From Ammonifex degensii KC4 (GTDB lineage Bacteria; Bacillota; Desulfotomaculia; Desulfotomaculales; Ammonificaceae): a stretch of 64,000 nucleotides of DNA. Location: positions 1,874,175-1,938,174 of the forward strand of contig NC_013385.1 in the NCBI RefSeq assembly GCF_000024605.1, written 5' to 3'. The position numbers and the translations under genes were made by a program. This document shows, one piece after another, positions 33,901-42,983 of the stretch (position 1 is its first letter; every line of letters begins with the position of its first letter). The notes under the pieces are model-generated. The model ran no database searches. It had not been told where the DNA came from and saw nothing but the letters and a program-made list of their open reading frames with translations.

Positions 33901-35184
33901 TTAACCCAGAATCGCCGCTATATCCTCATCAGGTGTGGTAATGGGCTGGATGTTGTACTTGTCCTGCAGTAGCTTGAGGACGTTGGGGGTCAAGAAGGCT
34001 GGCAGTGTCGGGCCAAGTCGGATGTCTTTAATTCCCAGGTAGAACAGCGTCAAGAGAATGGCGACCGCCTTTTGCTCGAACCAAGAAAGCACCAAGCTCA
34101 GCGGTAGCTCGTTGACACTGCAGCCGAAAGCTTCAGCAAGGGCCGCCGCCACCCGGATGGCAGAGTAGGCGTTGTTGCACTGTCCCATATCCAGCAGGCG
34201 TGGGATCCCTTCTATCTCGCCTAAGTCCAGGTAGTTAAAGCGGTACTTGCCACACCCCAGGGTTAATATAACACAATCCTTAGGCAGCTTCTGCACAAAC
34301 TCGGTGTAATATTTTCTTGCTGCCCGCGCACCGTCGCAGCCACCTACCAGGAAGAAGTGACGGATCTTCCCGACCTTTACCAGGTCAACGATCCTATCGA
34401 GGTGCTGGAGGACCGCTTGGTGGTGGAAACCGGTCGTAGTGGTCGGACCGGGCGCTTCTGGTAAAGGGGGTAGAGAAAGGGCTTTCTCAATTACCGGCTT
34501 AAAATTGCGGTCGCTGATATGGGTTACGCCTGGAAGCCGGACGACACCGGTAGTAAACATGCGGTCACGGTACGAATCCTTTGGGATCAGTACGCAATTC
34601 GTCGTACCTACGATGGCCCCGGAGAACGCCTCGAACTCTTCCTTTTGCTTATACCACGCGCCCCCGTAGTTTCCTACAAGATGCGAGAACTTCTTGAACG
34701 CCGGGTAAGCGTGGGCGGGCAATAACTCACCATTGGTATAGACGTTGATACCCGTCCCTTCTGTCTGCTTTAAAAGTTCGTAGAGATCAAGCAGGTCGTG
34801 CCCGGTCACCACAATCCCAGGTCCAGCTTTCGTACCCACCTGCACTTTCGTAGGCTCCGGTGTCCCGAAGCGCTCCACGTGGGCCCGGTCAAGCATTTCC
34901 ATTACCTTGTAGTTAATCTCGCCTGCTTTCAGGAGCAACTCCACGTAGCTTTCCAAGTCGAAGTTCACGTTGGTAAGGGTAGTGAAAAGCGCCTTTTCAA
35001 AGAAGGAGTCTACCTCTTCGGACACTGCCCCCAATTCCCTTGCATGGTAGGCATACGCGGCTATACCCTTCAGGGCGATTATCAAAGTGTCTTGGAGACC
35101 TGCAATGTCCTCGTTTTTCCCGCAAACTCCTACCTTGGTACAACCCGTACCTTGAACTGTCTGCTCGCACTGGTAACAAAACAT
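33901..35184 (-). CDS. hcp: Hybrid cluster protein (hydroxylamine/NO reductase), short form
   Basis: Detoxifies NO or hydroxylamine formed beside nitrite reduction. About 427 residues, shorter than the 550 of enterobacterial Hcp but normal for the short form of thermophilic anaerobes, which lack one helical domain. The N-terminal cluster ligands read MFCYQCEQTVQGTGCTKVG. Hybrid cluster motifs include FFLVGGCDGAR near 278, LTLGCGKYRFN near 308 and LDMGQCNNAYSAI near 333. The second ATG (35184) has GGGAGGG at a proper distance. An Rrf2 gene lies directly upstream and an inverted repeat sits before the start. Confidence 0.92.
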   Translation of the reverse strand: MFCYQCEQTVQGTGCTKVGVCGKNEDIAGLQDTLIIALKGIAAYAYHARELGAVSEEVDSFFEKALFTTLTNVNFDLESYVELLLKAGEINYKVMEMLDRAHVERFGTPEPTKVQVGTKAGPGIVVTGHDLLDLYELLKQTEGTGINVYTNGELLPAHAYPAFKKFSHLVGNYGGAWYKQKEEFEAFSGAIVGTTNCVLIPKDSYRDRMFTTGVVRLPGVTHISDRNFKPVIEKALSLPPLPEAPGPTTTTGFHHQAVLQHLDRIVDLVKVGKIRHFFLVGGCDGARAARKYYTEFVQKLPKDCVILTLGCGKYRFNYLDLGEIEGIPRLLDMGQCNNAYSAIRVAAALAEAFGCSVNELPLSLVLSWFEQKAVAILLTLFYLGIKDIRLGPTLPAFLTPNVLKLLQDKYNIQPITTPDEDIAAILG

Positions 35185-35211
35185 TCTCATCCCTCCCTGA
35201 GCATTTTAATA

Positions 35212-35226
35212 GGACTATTTAAGTCC
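35212..35226. promoter_or_regulatory. Inverted repeat before hcp, candidate Rrf2 operator
   Basis: GGACT-ATTTA-AGTCC is a perfect inverted repeat 28 bases before the hcp start. A close relative of this site (GACTATTTTAATCCAC against GACTATTTAAGTCCAC) overlaps the rrf2 promoter at 35704-35719. The shared motif suggests that the Rrf2 protein controls both genes. Confidence 0.55.
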
Positions 35227-35249
35227 ACTTTCAGCTCTAAAAAGATTCG

Positions 35250-35663
35250 CTATTTCCCTAGAAGCTGATCTACCAGATCCTGTAAGGTTACGTCCGCGAG
35301 AAATTCACCTATCTTTTGCTCCAACACCAGCCAGTTATACTTCAGCCTGCAAGTTGGTGCCCGCTCGCATGCTTCCCGGCCCAAGAAGCACTTATTCACC
35401 GCAGGACGCCCCTGCATTACCGTAATCACCTCCAGCAAGTTGATTTCGCTGGGTTTACGGGCTAGAGAGAATCCTCCTGCTGCTCCCCGGTGGGAAACTA
35501 CAAGCCCCGCCCGGCCGAGCCTCTGCAGGATTTTCTGGAGAAACTCGATCGGTATATCTTGAGCCTCGGCAATCTCCTTAGCACTCACCACCTCCCCCTT
35601 GCAAGCTGCAAGGTGTACCAGTGCCCTGATCGCGTACTCTGTATTACGCCTGATCAACTCCAA
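35250..35663 (-). CDS. Rrf2-family iron-sulfur regulator (NsrR/IscR-like)
   Basis: A 137-residue winged-helix regulator: YAIRALVHLAAC near residue 10, the recognition region IPIEFLQKILQRLGRAGLV near 37 and SHRGAAGGFSLARKP near 57. Three cysteines in CFLGREACERAPTC near 92-105 match the cluster site of NsrR/IscR-type sensors. Next to hcp, NO sensing is the likely role. The start codon is TTG (35663) with a poor ribosome site, which would keep expression low. The promoter and a candidate operator lie just upstream. Confidence 0.85.
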   Translation of the reverse strand: MELIRRNTEYAIRALVHLAACKGEVVSAKEIAEAQDIPIEFLQKILQRLGRAGLVVSHRGAAGGFSLARKPSEINLLEVITVMQGRPAVNKCFLGREACERAPTCRLKYNWLVLEQKIGEFLADVTLQDLVDQLLGK

Positions 35664-35701
35664 CTCTTGTTACACCCATCTCAGACAGTCCAGTCGAATT
35701 C

Positions 35702-35736
35702 GAGACTATTTTAATCCACTATACCCGTGAAGTCAA
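35702..35736 (-). promoter_or_regulatory. Promoter and overlapping candidate operator of the Rrf2 gene
   Basis: On the minus strand TTGACT (35736-35731) and TAAAAT (35713-35708) are spaced by 17 bases. The -10 is covered by the sequence GAGACTATTTTAATCCAC (plus strand 35702-35719), which resembles the inverted repeat before hcp, so autoregulation is plausible. A palindrome TCGAATTCGA lies just downstream. Confidence 0.65.
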
Positions 35737-35768
35737 CAGCTAATTTCGTGGACGGCGAAGTTCCTTCC

Positions 35769-38700
35769 TCAAACCTCTCCGATCCCCTTGCCACCATCCA
35801 CCGGGACCCCATGACTTTTACCCCCTGTCAGCTCAACACGAATCCTAACTACCAGATCATCAAGCAATGAATACACTACCGGTATCACCACCATGGTCAG
35901 CAAAGTGGCTACCAGCATCCCCCCGATGACGGTTATCGCTAGAGGAGAAAACCTCTCTGACCCTAGTGCCCATTCCAAAGCAAGAGGAAGCATTCCTACT
36001 ATACAAGCTAGGGCGGTCATCATGATAGGCCGAAAGCGCACCCGCACCGCCTCCACGATGGCCTCGTCTCTGGCCATACCCGCTTCCCGGGAACGAATGA
36101 TGAACTCCACCAGCACAATGCTGTTGCGCACCACCGTACCCACAAGGAGGATGAGCCCCAGTATGGCCGGCAGAGAAACGCTCTTGCCGCTCAGCAGCAG
36201 GGCAAGGGCTACCCCGAAAAGCACCAGAGGAATACTCATCATAATGGTTACCGGGTGAATGAAGGACCTGAACTGGGCTACCAGCAGCAGATACACCATC
36301 ACCACGGCCACGAGCAGAGCCCGCTTTAAATCTCCGCTGGATTCCTGCAGGTCCGCCTTTTCACCGGTTACTTCCAGCCTGTAACCCTCGGGGACTTTCA
36401 CTTTACGGAGTGCTTTTTCCACATCGGCAATCACATGGCTGAAAGGCCGCCCCTCAGTATAACCCAGAATATCAACGGAGGGCAGGTGATTTTCGCGGGT
36501 AACCACGCTGGCCGCTGGTTTAATTTCCACATGCACCAGCTCCCTCAGCGGCACCTGCACGCCCAGGGGAGAAGTGATGATGAGGGCCAGCATGCTTTCT
36601 AGGGAATCCCGGTCCTCGGGCCGGTAGCGTACCACAATATCAGTATCCTTGCGGTTTTCCACCTGCAGGGAAGACGCTTTGAGCCCCTCCAGGGCAGCAT
36701 AAATTTGCCGGGTTATTTCTCCCGGGGTAAGGCCCAGAGCTGCCGCCCGCGTTTCGTCCACCACCATGTTTACCTCCGGCGTGTTTAACGACCAGCTCCG
36801 GTAGAGGTTGACCGCACCGGGCACGGTTTTCAACTGCGCAAGCACCTCCCCGGCCAGGTAATCCAGTACCCGCATGTCCTCCCCGGTGATGCGCACATCT
36901 ATGGGCGCAACGGTGCTGGTTTTAGCTGTCCCGCCGACCTCCTTCACCACAAAGGTCTCGATGTCGGGAATGCGGTTGATTTCCCGGCGCAGCCGTTCTT
37001 CGATTTGCCAGATAGTCTCCTTTCTTTCCTTGCGAGATGTAAGAGTAACGGTGATTTCTGCCTGCGTTACCCCCAGGGCACCGGTACCGCCCATATAATG
37101 TGTCCCCGGTTCATAACCTATGCGGGTACTGTAGGCGACTACTGCTGGCTCCTTGTCCAGTAATTCCTCAACGCGTGCCACTACTTGAGCCGTCTTCTGC
37201 AGGGAACTGGCGGGAGAGGTTTGTAAACTAATTAAGATTGACCCAACATCCATTTTCGGTAGCACTTCCATACCGATTAAGCTTAAAAGTTTAATGCTCA
37301 GCAAAACTAGTCCCAGGGACAGGAGCAAAGTCGCCTTTCGCTTTTGTAAGGCTTTAACAACCAGCAAAGCGTAGAAGTCTTTCAGAGAGTTCATGGCTTT
37401 AGTGAAAGGAGCAATTGCTACGCCTAACACCTTCTCAGCTGCCGTCCAGCGTTTACCGCCCAGCATCACTGTAAGTAGAGGAATGATGGTTAGAGAAACC
37501 AGCAAAGAACAGCTGATGGCGTAAATGAGCGTTTTGGCCAGGGGGCTGAACATCTGGCCCACGAACCCGCCTATAAGCAAGAGAGGAACCAATACCGCTA
37601 CAATGGTAGCCGTGCCGGCCACTACGGGTAACATAATCTCCTTTGCTCCATCAATGGCCGCAGTGCGAATATCCTTCCCAAGTTCGTGATGATGGCGCAT
37701 AATATTTTCCGCTACAACAATGGAATCATCTACCACGATACCTACGCTTAAAATTAGGGCGGAAAGAGTAATAATGTTTAGTGATAAGCCAGTAGCCTTT
37801 ATTAGGGCAATAGCTCCTAGTAGAGATAGAGGCATAGAAAGAGCGACAACAACCGACTCATTTAAACTGATGAGAAAAAGTAGAATGATAACCGTAGTGA
37901 AGATAAGAGCATCTCTAACACTGGCGGCCATGTTCTCCACCACTTGTAGGGTGAAAATAGAGTCATCATCAGCTACGGCAAACTTTACCTCGGGAAATTG
38001 CTTTTCCAGTTCGGCCAACTTTGCTTTTACTTTATCAATCACCTCCACCGTGTTGGCCTCACGCTTTTTGATGATCTGAATGGCCACGGAGTTCTTGCCG
38101 TTAAACCTATAACTGCTGCGTTGCTCCTGGCTGGAATCTTCAATTCGGGCGACGTCTTTTAGGTGTATGTTATGACCTCCCCGACTCTCGAGGAGAATAT
38201 TGGCCAGTTCCTCAGGGTCCAAGCGCTCCTGGGTAACCCTGAGCAAATACTCCTGTTCCTGTTGAGTAACCCGCCCAGCTGGTAAACTAATATTTGTCGC
38301 CCCAATGGCTGCCACTATCCGCTCGAGGGAAAGGTTGAGGGCCTCCAAACGGTGCCGGTCCACGTAAACATTAATCTGTCGCCGGTAACCACCCAGCACG
38401 TCCACGGCCCCTACTCCGTCCACCAACTGCAGCGCGTTTTTAATTTCGTTGTCGGCCAGTGTGCGTAAGGCGATCAGGTCCAGGCTGTCGCTGCTTAAGG
38501 CCAGGGTGAGCACCGGCTTATCCTGGGAGCTGAACTTGAGAACTTGGGGCTCCTGAATGCCTGCAGGCAGGCTTCCCTTTATTCGGCTAATGGCATTTTG
38601 CACATCTACCGCTGCTAGATTTAGGTCTTTTCCATAGTTAAATTCCACCCTGACTATAGAAAGCCCATCTTGAGAGGAAGAAGAAATCTTCTTGACCCCC

Positions 38701-38924
38701 TCGATAGTAGCCAGTTCCTCTTCCAGTGGCTTGTTTACTTCTCTAGCCACATCCGAGGCAGCAACTCCCGGATATACTGTAATTACGCTCACCATAGGCG
38801 GAGAGGTGTCAGGGAACAGTTCCAATTTAATCGCCTTCTTGGCGTAAAGTCCAAAAAACACTATAGCCAGAGTCAGGGCGAATACCGTATACTTGTGTCT
38901 GATAGCAAAAGCAGGCCAGTTCAT
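35769..38924 (-). CDS. RND-type efflux pump, inner membrane transporter
   Basis: A 1051-residue proton-driven exporter of the HAE1/AcrB type. Twelve hydrophobic helices in the 1+5+1+5 pattern, two large external loops, and the paired proton-relay aspartates in LSVGIVVDDSIVVAENI near residue 400. The N-terminus (MNWPAFAIRHKYTVFALTLA) and PPMVSVITVYPGVAASDV near 43 are typical. It overlaps the adaptor gene by ATGA. No outer-membrane channel gene is present, as expected if the cell has one membrane. Substrates are not predictable. Confidence 0.92.
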   Translation of the reverse strand: MNWPAFAIRHKYTVFALTLAIVFFGLYAKKAIKLELFPDTSPPMVSVITVYPGVAASDVAREVNKPLEEELATIEGVKKISSSSQDGLSIVRVEFNYGKDLNLAAVDVQNAISRIKGSLPAGIQEPQVLKFSSQDKPVLTLALSSDSLDLIALRTLADNEIKNALQLVDGVGAVDVLGGYRRQINVYVDRHRLEALNLSLERIVAAIGATNISLPAGRVTQQEQEYLLRVTQERLDPEELANILLESRGGHNIHLKDVARIEDSSQEQRSSYRFNGKNSVAIQIIKKREANTVEVIDKVKAKLAELEKQFPEVKFAVADDDSIFTLQVVENMAASVRDALIFTTVIILLFLISLNESVVVALSMPLSLLGAIALIKATGLSLNIITLSALILSVGIVVDDSIVVAENIMRHHHELGKDIRTAAIDGAKEIMLPVVAGTATIVAVLVPLLLIGGFVGQMFSPLAKTLIYAISCSLLVSLTIIPLLTVMLGGKRWTAAEKVLGVAIAPFTKAMNSLKDFYALLVVKALQKRKATLLLSLGLVLLSIKLLSLIGMEVLPKMDVGSILISLQTSPASSLQKTAQVVARVEELLDKEPAVVAYSTRIGYEPGTHYMGGTGALGVTQAEITVTLTSRKERKETIWQIEERLRREINRIPDIETFVVKEVGGTAKTSTVAPIDVRITGEDMRVLDYLAGEVLAQLKTVPGAVNLYRSWSLNTPEVNMVVDETRAAALGLTPGEITRQIYAALEGLKASSLQVENRKDTDIVVRYRPEDRDSLESMLALIITSPLGVQVPLRELVHVEIKPAASVVTRENHLPSVDILGYTEGRPFSHVIADVEKALRKVKVPEGYRLEVTGEKADLQESSGDLKRALLVAVVMVYLLLVAQFRSFIHPVTIMMSIPLVLFGVALALLLSGKSVSLPAILGLILLVGTVVRNSIVLVEFIIRSREAGMARDEAIVEAVRVRFRPIMMTALACIVGMLPLALEWALGSERFSPLAITVIGGMLVATLLTMVVIPVVYSLLDDLVVRIRVELTGGKSHGVPVDGGKGIGEV

Positions 38925-40150
38925 GATTTTCTCCTCTCCTGATACACAAAAACTCGTCTTCCGTCATAAAGTCTGGTCAAATCGGACACTACTACCTGGT
39001 CGCCGGGTTTCAGGTCTCCCTTTACTTCGCAGTGCGTCTTGTTCTTTAATCCCAGGGTTACCGGTACCTGTACCGCCCTGCCACTTTTGACAATGAATAC
39101 CCACGCCCTCCCCTGCTCCATTTTCACTGCTCGGCGGGGAACCAGTAAAGCTCGTTCGTTCCGGCCGACTACAAATGAAACTTCTACGCTCATTCCTGGC
39201 TTGACTCCGGGAGAAGAAACCGGTAGCTCTACAATGGTGCTGCGGGTGAGGGGATCTTCCGCCGGGTAAATACGGGAAACCTGCGAGGCGGTTTCTTGCC
39301 CGCTGGGATAGCGCAGCGTTGCTTTTTGCCCTACTTTTAAAAGGGGCAAGTCTACTTCGGCTACTTTTACCCGCACGACCATTTTTCCAGGATCATCTAA
39401 GGTGAGAATTGGTTTGCCTGGCACAGCTAGATCACCGGGATAGCTATGTACGGCGGTGACTACACCATCAAAAGGCGCTCTGATAATTGCATCCTCATAA
39501 GCAGACTTAGCTAACGCCAGGCCAGCTTCGGCTTGGGCCAGCTGGGCCCTAGCCGCCTCTACCTGAGCAGGAACAATGCGTTCTGCTGATTCTTTTGCTT
39601 GTAAATAGGGGAGTTCATACTGGTTTTCAAAAACGGACGGAGGTATAGCTCCAGCAGCCAACAACTCTTTTCCCCGCTTATAATTAATTGTAGCTTTTTC
39701 TAAATTGGCTCTACTAACGGAAAGAGATCCCTCGGCCTGTTCCAGGGCCGCCCTGGCCTGCTCCACCGCCGCTGCTGCCTGGTTTAAGCGGTCTTTTAAT
39801 TCCTTATCATCTAAAACCACCAGCACCTGGCCCCTGGTCACCCGGTCCCCTTCTTTAACCGTAACCGTTCTAATTCCCGCCATTATCCTGGGAGAAAGGG
39901 ATGCTCGATGAGCGGATTCAACCGTTCCGGTATAGTCCAAGCACTCCATTATGGAGCCGACACTTACTGCCACTGTTTCCACAGGAAGGCCTGTTTCCTG
40001 AATCAGGGGCGGAAGCCGGCGTAACGCAACAACCTTTGAGCCTACTAACAGGGCCAAGACCGTTAGCAGGACAATAATCAAGGATACCTTAATCATCTTC
40101 CTTACGGGCACAGATAGTCCTACGATTTTCGGCAGGAGGTTCACTACCAA
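38921..40150 (-). CDS. RND efflux adaptor (membrane fusion protein)
   Basis: A 409-residue periplasmic-adaptor type protein with an N-terminal membrane anchor (VSLIIVLLTVLALLVGSKVV near residue 23), a barrel-sandwich domain (GTVESAHRASLSPRIMAG near 75), a coiled-coil hairpin at about 110-210 rich in Ala, Gln and Glu, and the closing half IIRAPFDGVVTAVHSYPGD near 222. It partners with the pump encoded directly downstream. The TetR gene 57 bases upstream probably controls both. Confidence 0.9.
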   Translation of the reverse strand: MVVNLLPKIVGLSVPVRKMIKVSLIIVLLTVLALLVGSKVVALRRLPPLIQETGLPVETVAVSVGSIMECLDYTGTVESAHRASLSPRIMAGIRTVTVKEGDRVTRGQVLVVLDDKELKDRLNQAAAAVEQARAALEQAEGSLSVSRANLEKATINYKRGKELLAAGAIPPSVFENQYELPYLQAKESAERIVPAQVEAARAQLAQAEAGLALAKSAYEDAIIRAPFDGVVTAVHSYPGDLAVPGKPILTLDDPGKMVVRVKVAEVDLPLLKVGQKATLRYPSGQETASQVSRIYPAEDPLTRSTIVELPVSSPGVKPGMSVEVSFVVGRNERALLVPRRAVKMEQGRAWVFIVKSGRAVQVPVTLGLKNKTHCEVKGDLKPGDQVVVSDLTRLYDGRRVFVYQERRKS

Positions 40151-40206
40151 AACCCTCCTTGTGTACAGCTACTAGTTAACGCTTGCCTTTAGCTGCACAA
40201 ATGCCT

Positions 40207-40800
40207 TTATTTCTTGAGAATGCTGGACAAAAAATTAATTATACGTTCATACTTCGCGGTGAGGGACGGACGGCAATTGTTCAGAGACCACTTAAATACA
40301 CTCACCTGTACCAGTCCCAGGTAGACGGTAGCCACCATCTGTGCATCGATACTAGGACTGAACTCGCCTTTTTCCATGCCCTCCCGAATAAGCATGCTAA
40401 TTAATTCCATGAATTCACCAATCGTATCCTGCATTATGCAACGTAGTCGTTCATTCTGCAGGTGAACCTCTTCGGAAAAAATAACTCTAGGGATGCTGCT
40501 ATTCCTTTCGAAAAGCTCCAGGTGAAATCGCAGGATATCACCAAGTTTTTCCATAGAACTACCTGGCTTTGCAATCCTATCGCGACTCCAGCTGAGAAGG
40601 GAGTCCCGGATATGGCATATAGCAGCTGCCAAAATCTCTTCTTTAGTGGCAAAGTGTCGGAATATAGTGGCTTCAGCTATTCCTACTTGCCGGGCAATCT
40701 CGGCAGTGGTTAGCCCAGAGACACCCTTCCGGGAAATAATCTCTAAGGTAGCTTGGATTATTTGCTGTTGCCTGATCCGAGTATCGTATCTTTGAGCCAA
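40207..40800 (-). CDS. TetR-family repressor of the efflux operon
   Basis: A 197-residue regulator with the TetR helix-turn-helix: GVSGLTTAEIARQVGIAEAT, then IFRHFATKEEIL, near residues 25-57. The C-terminal ligand domain is unassigned. I start it at TTG 40800, which has a GAGGGGGGG site, rather than the longer open frame to 40875 that would run back to the promoter. It precedes the efflux genes on the same strand, so it probably represses its own operon. An inverted repeat 46 bases upstream is the likely operator. Confidence 0.88.
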   Translation of the reverse strand: MAQRYDTRIRQQQIIQATLEIISRKGVSGLTTAEIARQVGIAEATIFRHFATKEEILAAAICHIRDSLLSWSRDRIAKPGSSMEKLGDILRFHLELFERNSSIPRVIFSEEVHLQNERLRCIMQDTIGEFMELISMLIREGMEKGEFSPSIDAQMVATVYLGLVQVSVFKWSLNNCRPSLTAKYERIINFLSSILKK

Positions 40801-40845
40801 AGATACCCCCCCTCGCCACGGAGGCAATGACCTCTCTACAAAGGC

Positions 40846-40892
40846 AAGTGACCACTCACTTACTTCATAGCACAATTGATGTTTCTCGTCAA
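40846..40892 (-). promoter_or_regulatory. Promoter and candidate TetR operator
   Basis: On the minus strand TTGACG (40892-40887) and TATGAA (40869-40864) are 17 bases apart. Just downstream, AAGTGA-GTGG-TCACTT (40861-40846) is a perfect 6-base inverted repeat, well placed to block transcription when bound by the TetR protein. Confidence 0.65.
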
Positions 40893-40911
40893 GGTAGAAT
40901 TTGGGTCCAAT

Positions 40912-40942
40912 TGCAGAGAGGCCAGAGTTTCGTTCACATGAG
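40912..40942 (+). repeat. Dispersed polar repeat, copy 2
   Basis: Carries the same 19-base core as the copies at 19735 and 63943, followed by TGAG as in copy 1. The TGA stop of the chelatase gene lies inside it (40936-40934), so the repeat forms the last codons and 3' end of that gene. The TetR promoter begins 20 bases away. Confidence 0.85.
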
Positions 40943-42916
40943 ATTTTCGATTTTCCGCACAGCGGCCAGCAAACTCTCCGCTTTTAGCTCCTCCAGGGGG
41001 CAGTAATAAGCGCCCAGCGCGTCGGCCAGCCGCCGGGCCAGCCCGAAGCGCAAAAATCCTCCCTGTTCCACATCCACTACCAATGTTTTTATCCTGCTTT
41101 CTTCCCTTATGAGGGAAGCCACCCGCTCCACTTCCTCCCAGGGGTTGCCACCCCCCATGGAAACATTGGCCCGCCCGTCGGAAACCACGATTAAGAGGGG
41201 AGCCAGGTCAGGATCCCGGCGCAGGTAAGAACGGGCCACTTCATAAGCTTTGAGCAAGCCCGCCGCCAGTGGGGTGCGCCCTCCCGTGGGGAGCTCCTTC
41301 AGCTGGACGTGGGCCAGTTCCACGCTATTGGTAGGAGGAAGCACTACTTCTGCCCGCTCCCCCTTGAAGACCACCATCCCCACCTTGTCCCGCTTCTGGT
41401 AAGCATCGAGGAGTAAAGAAAAGATGGCTCCTTTGGCTGCCACCATCCGCTGCTGGGCCCCCATGGAGCCGGAAGCGTCCACCACGAAGAGAAGGAAGTT
41501 CCCTATGCGTTTCTCCCTCTCCTTCTCCCGTAAATCTCCCGGCTCGATAGCTACCGCCACCCCTTCCCGCCGCCTCCAGGGCTGGTAGGGAGCCGCCGCC
41601 CGCAGCGTGGCGTCGAAGGCGATGTCCTGCCTTCCGCGGGGAAGTACCGCCCGGACGTAGCGCCCGCTGCGTGAGGAGGTCTTGGTGCGGGAACGCCTCC
41701 CCGATCCCCGGCGCAACTGTCGGTCCCGGTCGTGCTCTATCCGGCGCACCGCAAAGGGCTCGCCGATGGCGAAGATCTTCTCCCGTGCTCCTCCGGGAGG
41801 GGGAGGAACCTCCTCGCCCGTCTTGCTGTCCTCTTCGGCCTGCGGGGAAGTAGATTCTGGCCGCTGGTTGTAATCTTCGAGTTCTTCCGGAGGCTCTTCC
41901 GGCGAAGGTGGCTCGGGAGACTCTTCTTCCTCCTGCGGTGGCGGAGGTATCTCCCGGCGGCGGTGATAAAGCACAAGTTCAGCTACTCGCCGCACCGCCT
42001 CTTCCGAAGCCTCCTTTTCCCCCTCCAGGGCGGCCAAGGCGCGCGCGGCCTGCACCATAATGATCTCGGCGCGATGCCCGGCCACGTTGGCCTCCTGCGC
42101 TAAAGCAACGGCCAGCTTTACGGCCTCAGGAGTCGCCCGCACCAGGGGGAGCAACTGCCGGGCCCGGACGATCTTCTCACGCAGCTCCGCCTCGGCCTGG
42201 GCAAAGCGTTTCAAAAAGCTCAAGGGATCAGCTTCAAACTCTTCCCGCCGCCGCAGGATCGCCGCCCTGGCTGCCGGATCTGCTACACTCTCCACCGGTA
42301 CGCAAAGCCCAAAGCGGTCCAAGAATTGTGGCCTTAACTCCCCCTCTTCCGGGTTCATGGTTCCTACCAGGATGAAATTGGCAGGGTGGACAAAAGTAAC
42401 CCCTTCCCGCTCCACCACGTTGATACCTGAAGCAGCAGCATCTAAAATCACGTCTACCAGGTGGTCGTCCAGGAGATTCACCTCGTCCACATAGATTATC
42501 CCCCGGTTGGCTCGCGCTAAGATACCAGGAGCAAAGCGCCTTTTCCCCTTTTGCAAAGCGTACTCCCAGTCCAGGCTCCCTACCACCCGGTCCTCAGTGG
42601 CCGAAACCGGCAGCTCCACCAGGGGCACCTTCCGCCGTACGGGTACGAGCTTCTCCCCCCTGGCTAGCCTTTCTTGGCAGAAGGGGCAGAGCGTCTCTTT
42701 GGGTTGAAAGGGGTCGCAGTTACAGGGACAGCCAGCCACTACCGTGATCTCCGGCAGAAGAGCCGCCAGCCCGCGCACGGCCGTAGATTTGGCCGTGCCC
42801 TTTTCTCCTCTTATGAGCACCCCGCCCAGCCGCGGGTTGATGCTGCAGAGGAGGAGGGCCAGGCGCATCTTTTCCTGGCCGATAAGAGCGGTGAAAGGGA
42901 AAACCACCCGTTCCAT
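40934..42916 (-). CDS. Magnesium/cobalt chelatase-like protein, fused AAA ATPase and VWA domains
   Basis: About 660 residues combining ChlI- and ChlD-like parts. The AAA part has Walker A RGEKGTAKSTAVRGL near residue 42, a Cys-rich insert CPCNC...CPFC and Walker B GIIYVDEVNLLDDHLVD near 140. A proline/glutamate-rich linker (about 335-390) leads to a VWA domain with MIDAS motif FVVDASGSMG near 485 and TGGRTPLAAGL near 550. Such proteins insert Mg or Co into tetrapyrroles with a large CobN/ChlH subunit, which is absent here, so cobalt for a corrinoid is only a guess. The stop codon lies in a dispersed repeat. Confidence 0.82.
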   Translation of the reverse strand: MERVVFPFTALIGQEKMRLALLLCSINPRLGGVLIRGEKGTAKSTAVRGLAALLPEITVVAGCPCNCDPFQPKETLCPFCQERLARGEKLVPVRRKVPLVELPVSATEDRVVGSLDWEYALQKGKRRFAPGILARANRGIIYVDEVNLLDDHLVDVILDAAASGINVVEREGVTFVHPANFILVGTMNPEEGELRPQFLDRFGLCVPVESVADPAARAAILRRREEFEADPLSFLKRFAQAEAELREKIVRARQLLPLVRATPEAVKLAVALAQEANVAGHRAEIIMVQAARALAALEGEKEASEEAVRRVAELVLYHRRREIPPPPQEEEESPEPPSPEEPPEELEDYNQRPESTSPQAEEDSKTGEEVPPPPGGAREKIFAIGEPFAVRRIEHDRDRQLRRGSGRRSRTKTSSRSGRYVRAVLPRGRQDIAFDATLRAAAPYQPWRRREGVAVAIEPGDLREKEREKRIGNFLLFVVDASGSMGAQQRMVAAKGAIFSLLLDAYQKRDKVGMVVFKGERAEVVLPPTNSVELAHVQLKELPTGGRTPLAAGLLKAYEVARSYLRRDPDLAPLLIVVSDGRANVSMGGGNPWEEVERVASLIREESRIKTLVVDVEQGGFLRFGLARRLADALGAYYCPLEELKAESLLAAVRKIENLM

Positions 42917-42983
42917 GTTCGCTCTAAGCCTCACGTCACTTGCTTGAAGTAGAGTTTTCGCCGTCCGCCGGCCGGAATCCTAG

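Noticed and set aside
33901-35184. hcp as a truncated gene
   Set aside because: The 427-residue size is normal for the short Hcp form of thermophilic anaerobes, and cluster motifs are intact at both ends.
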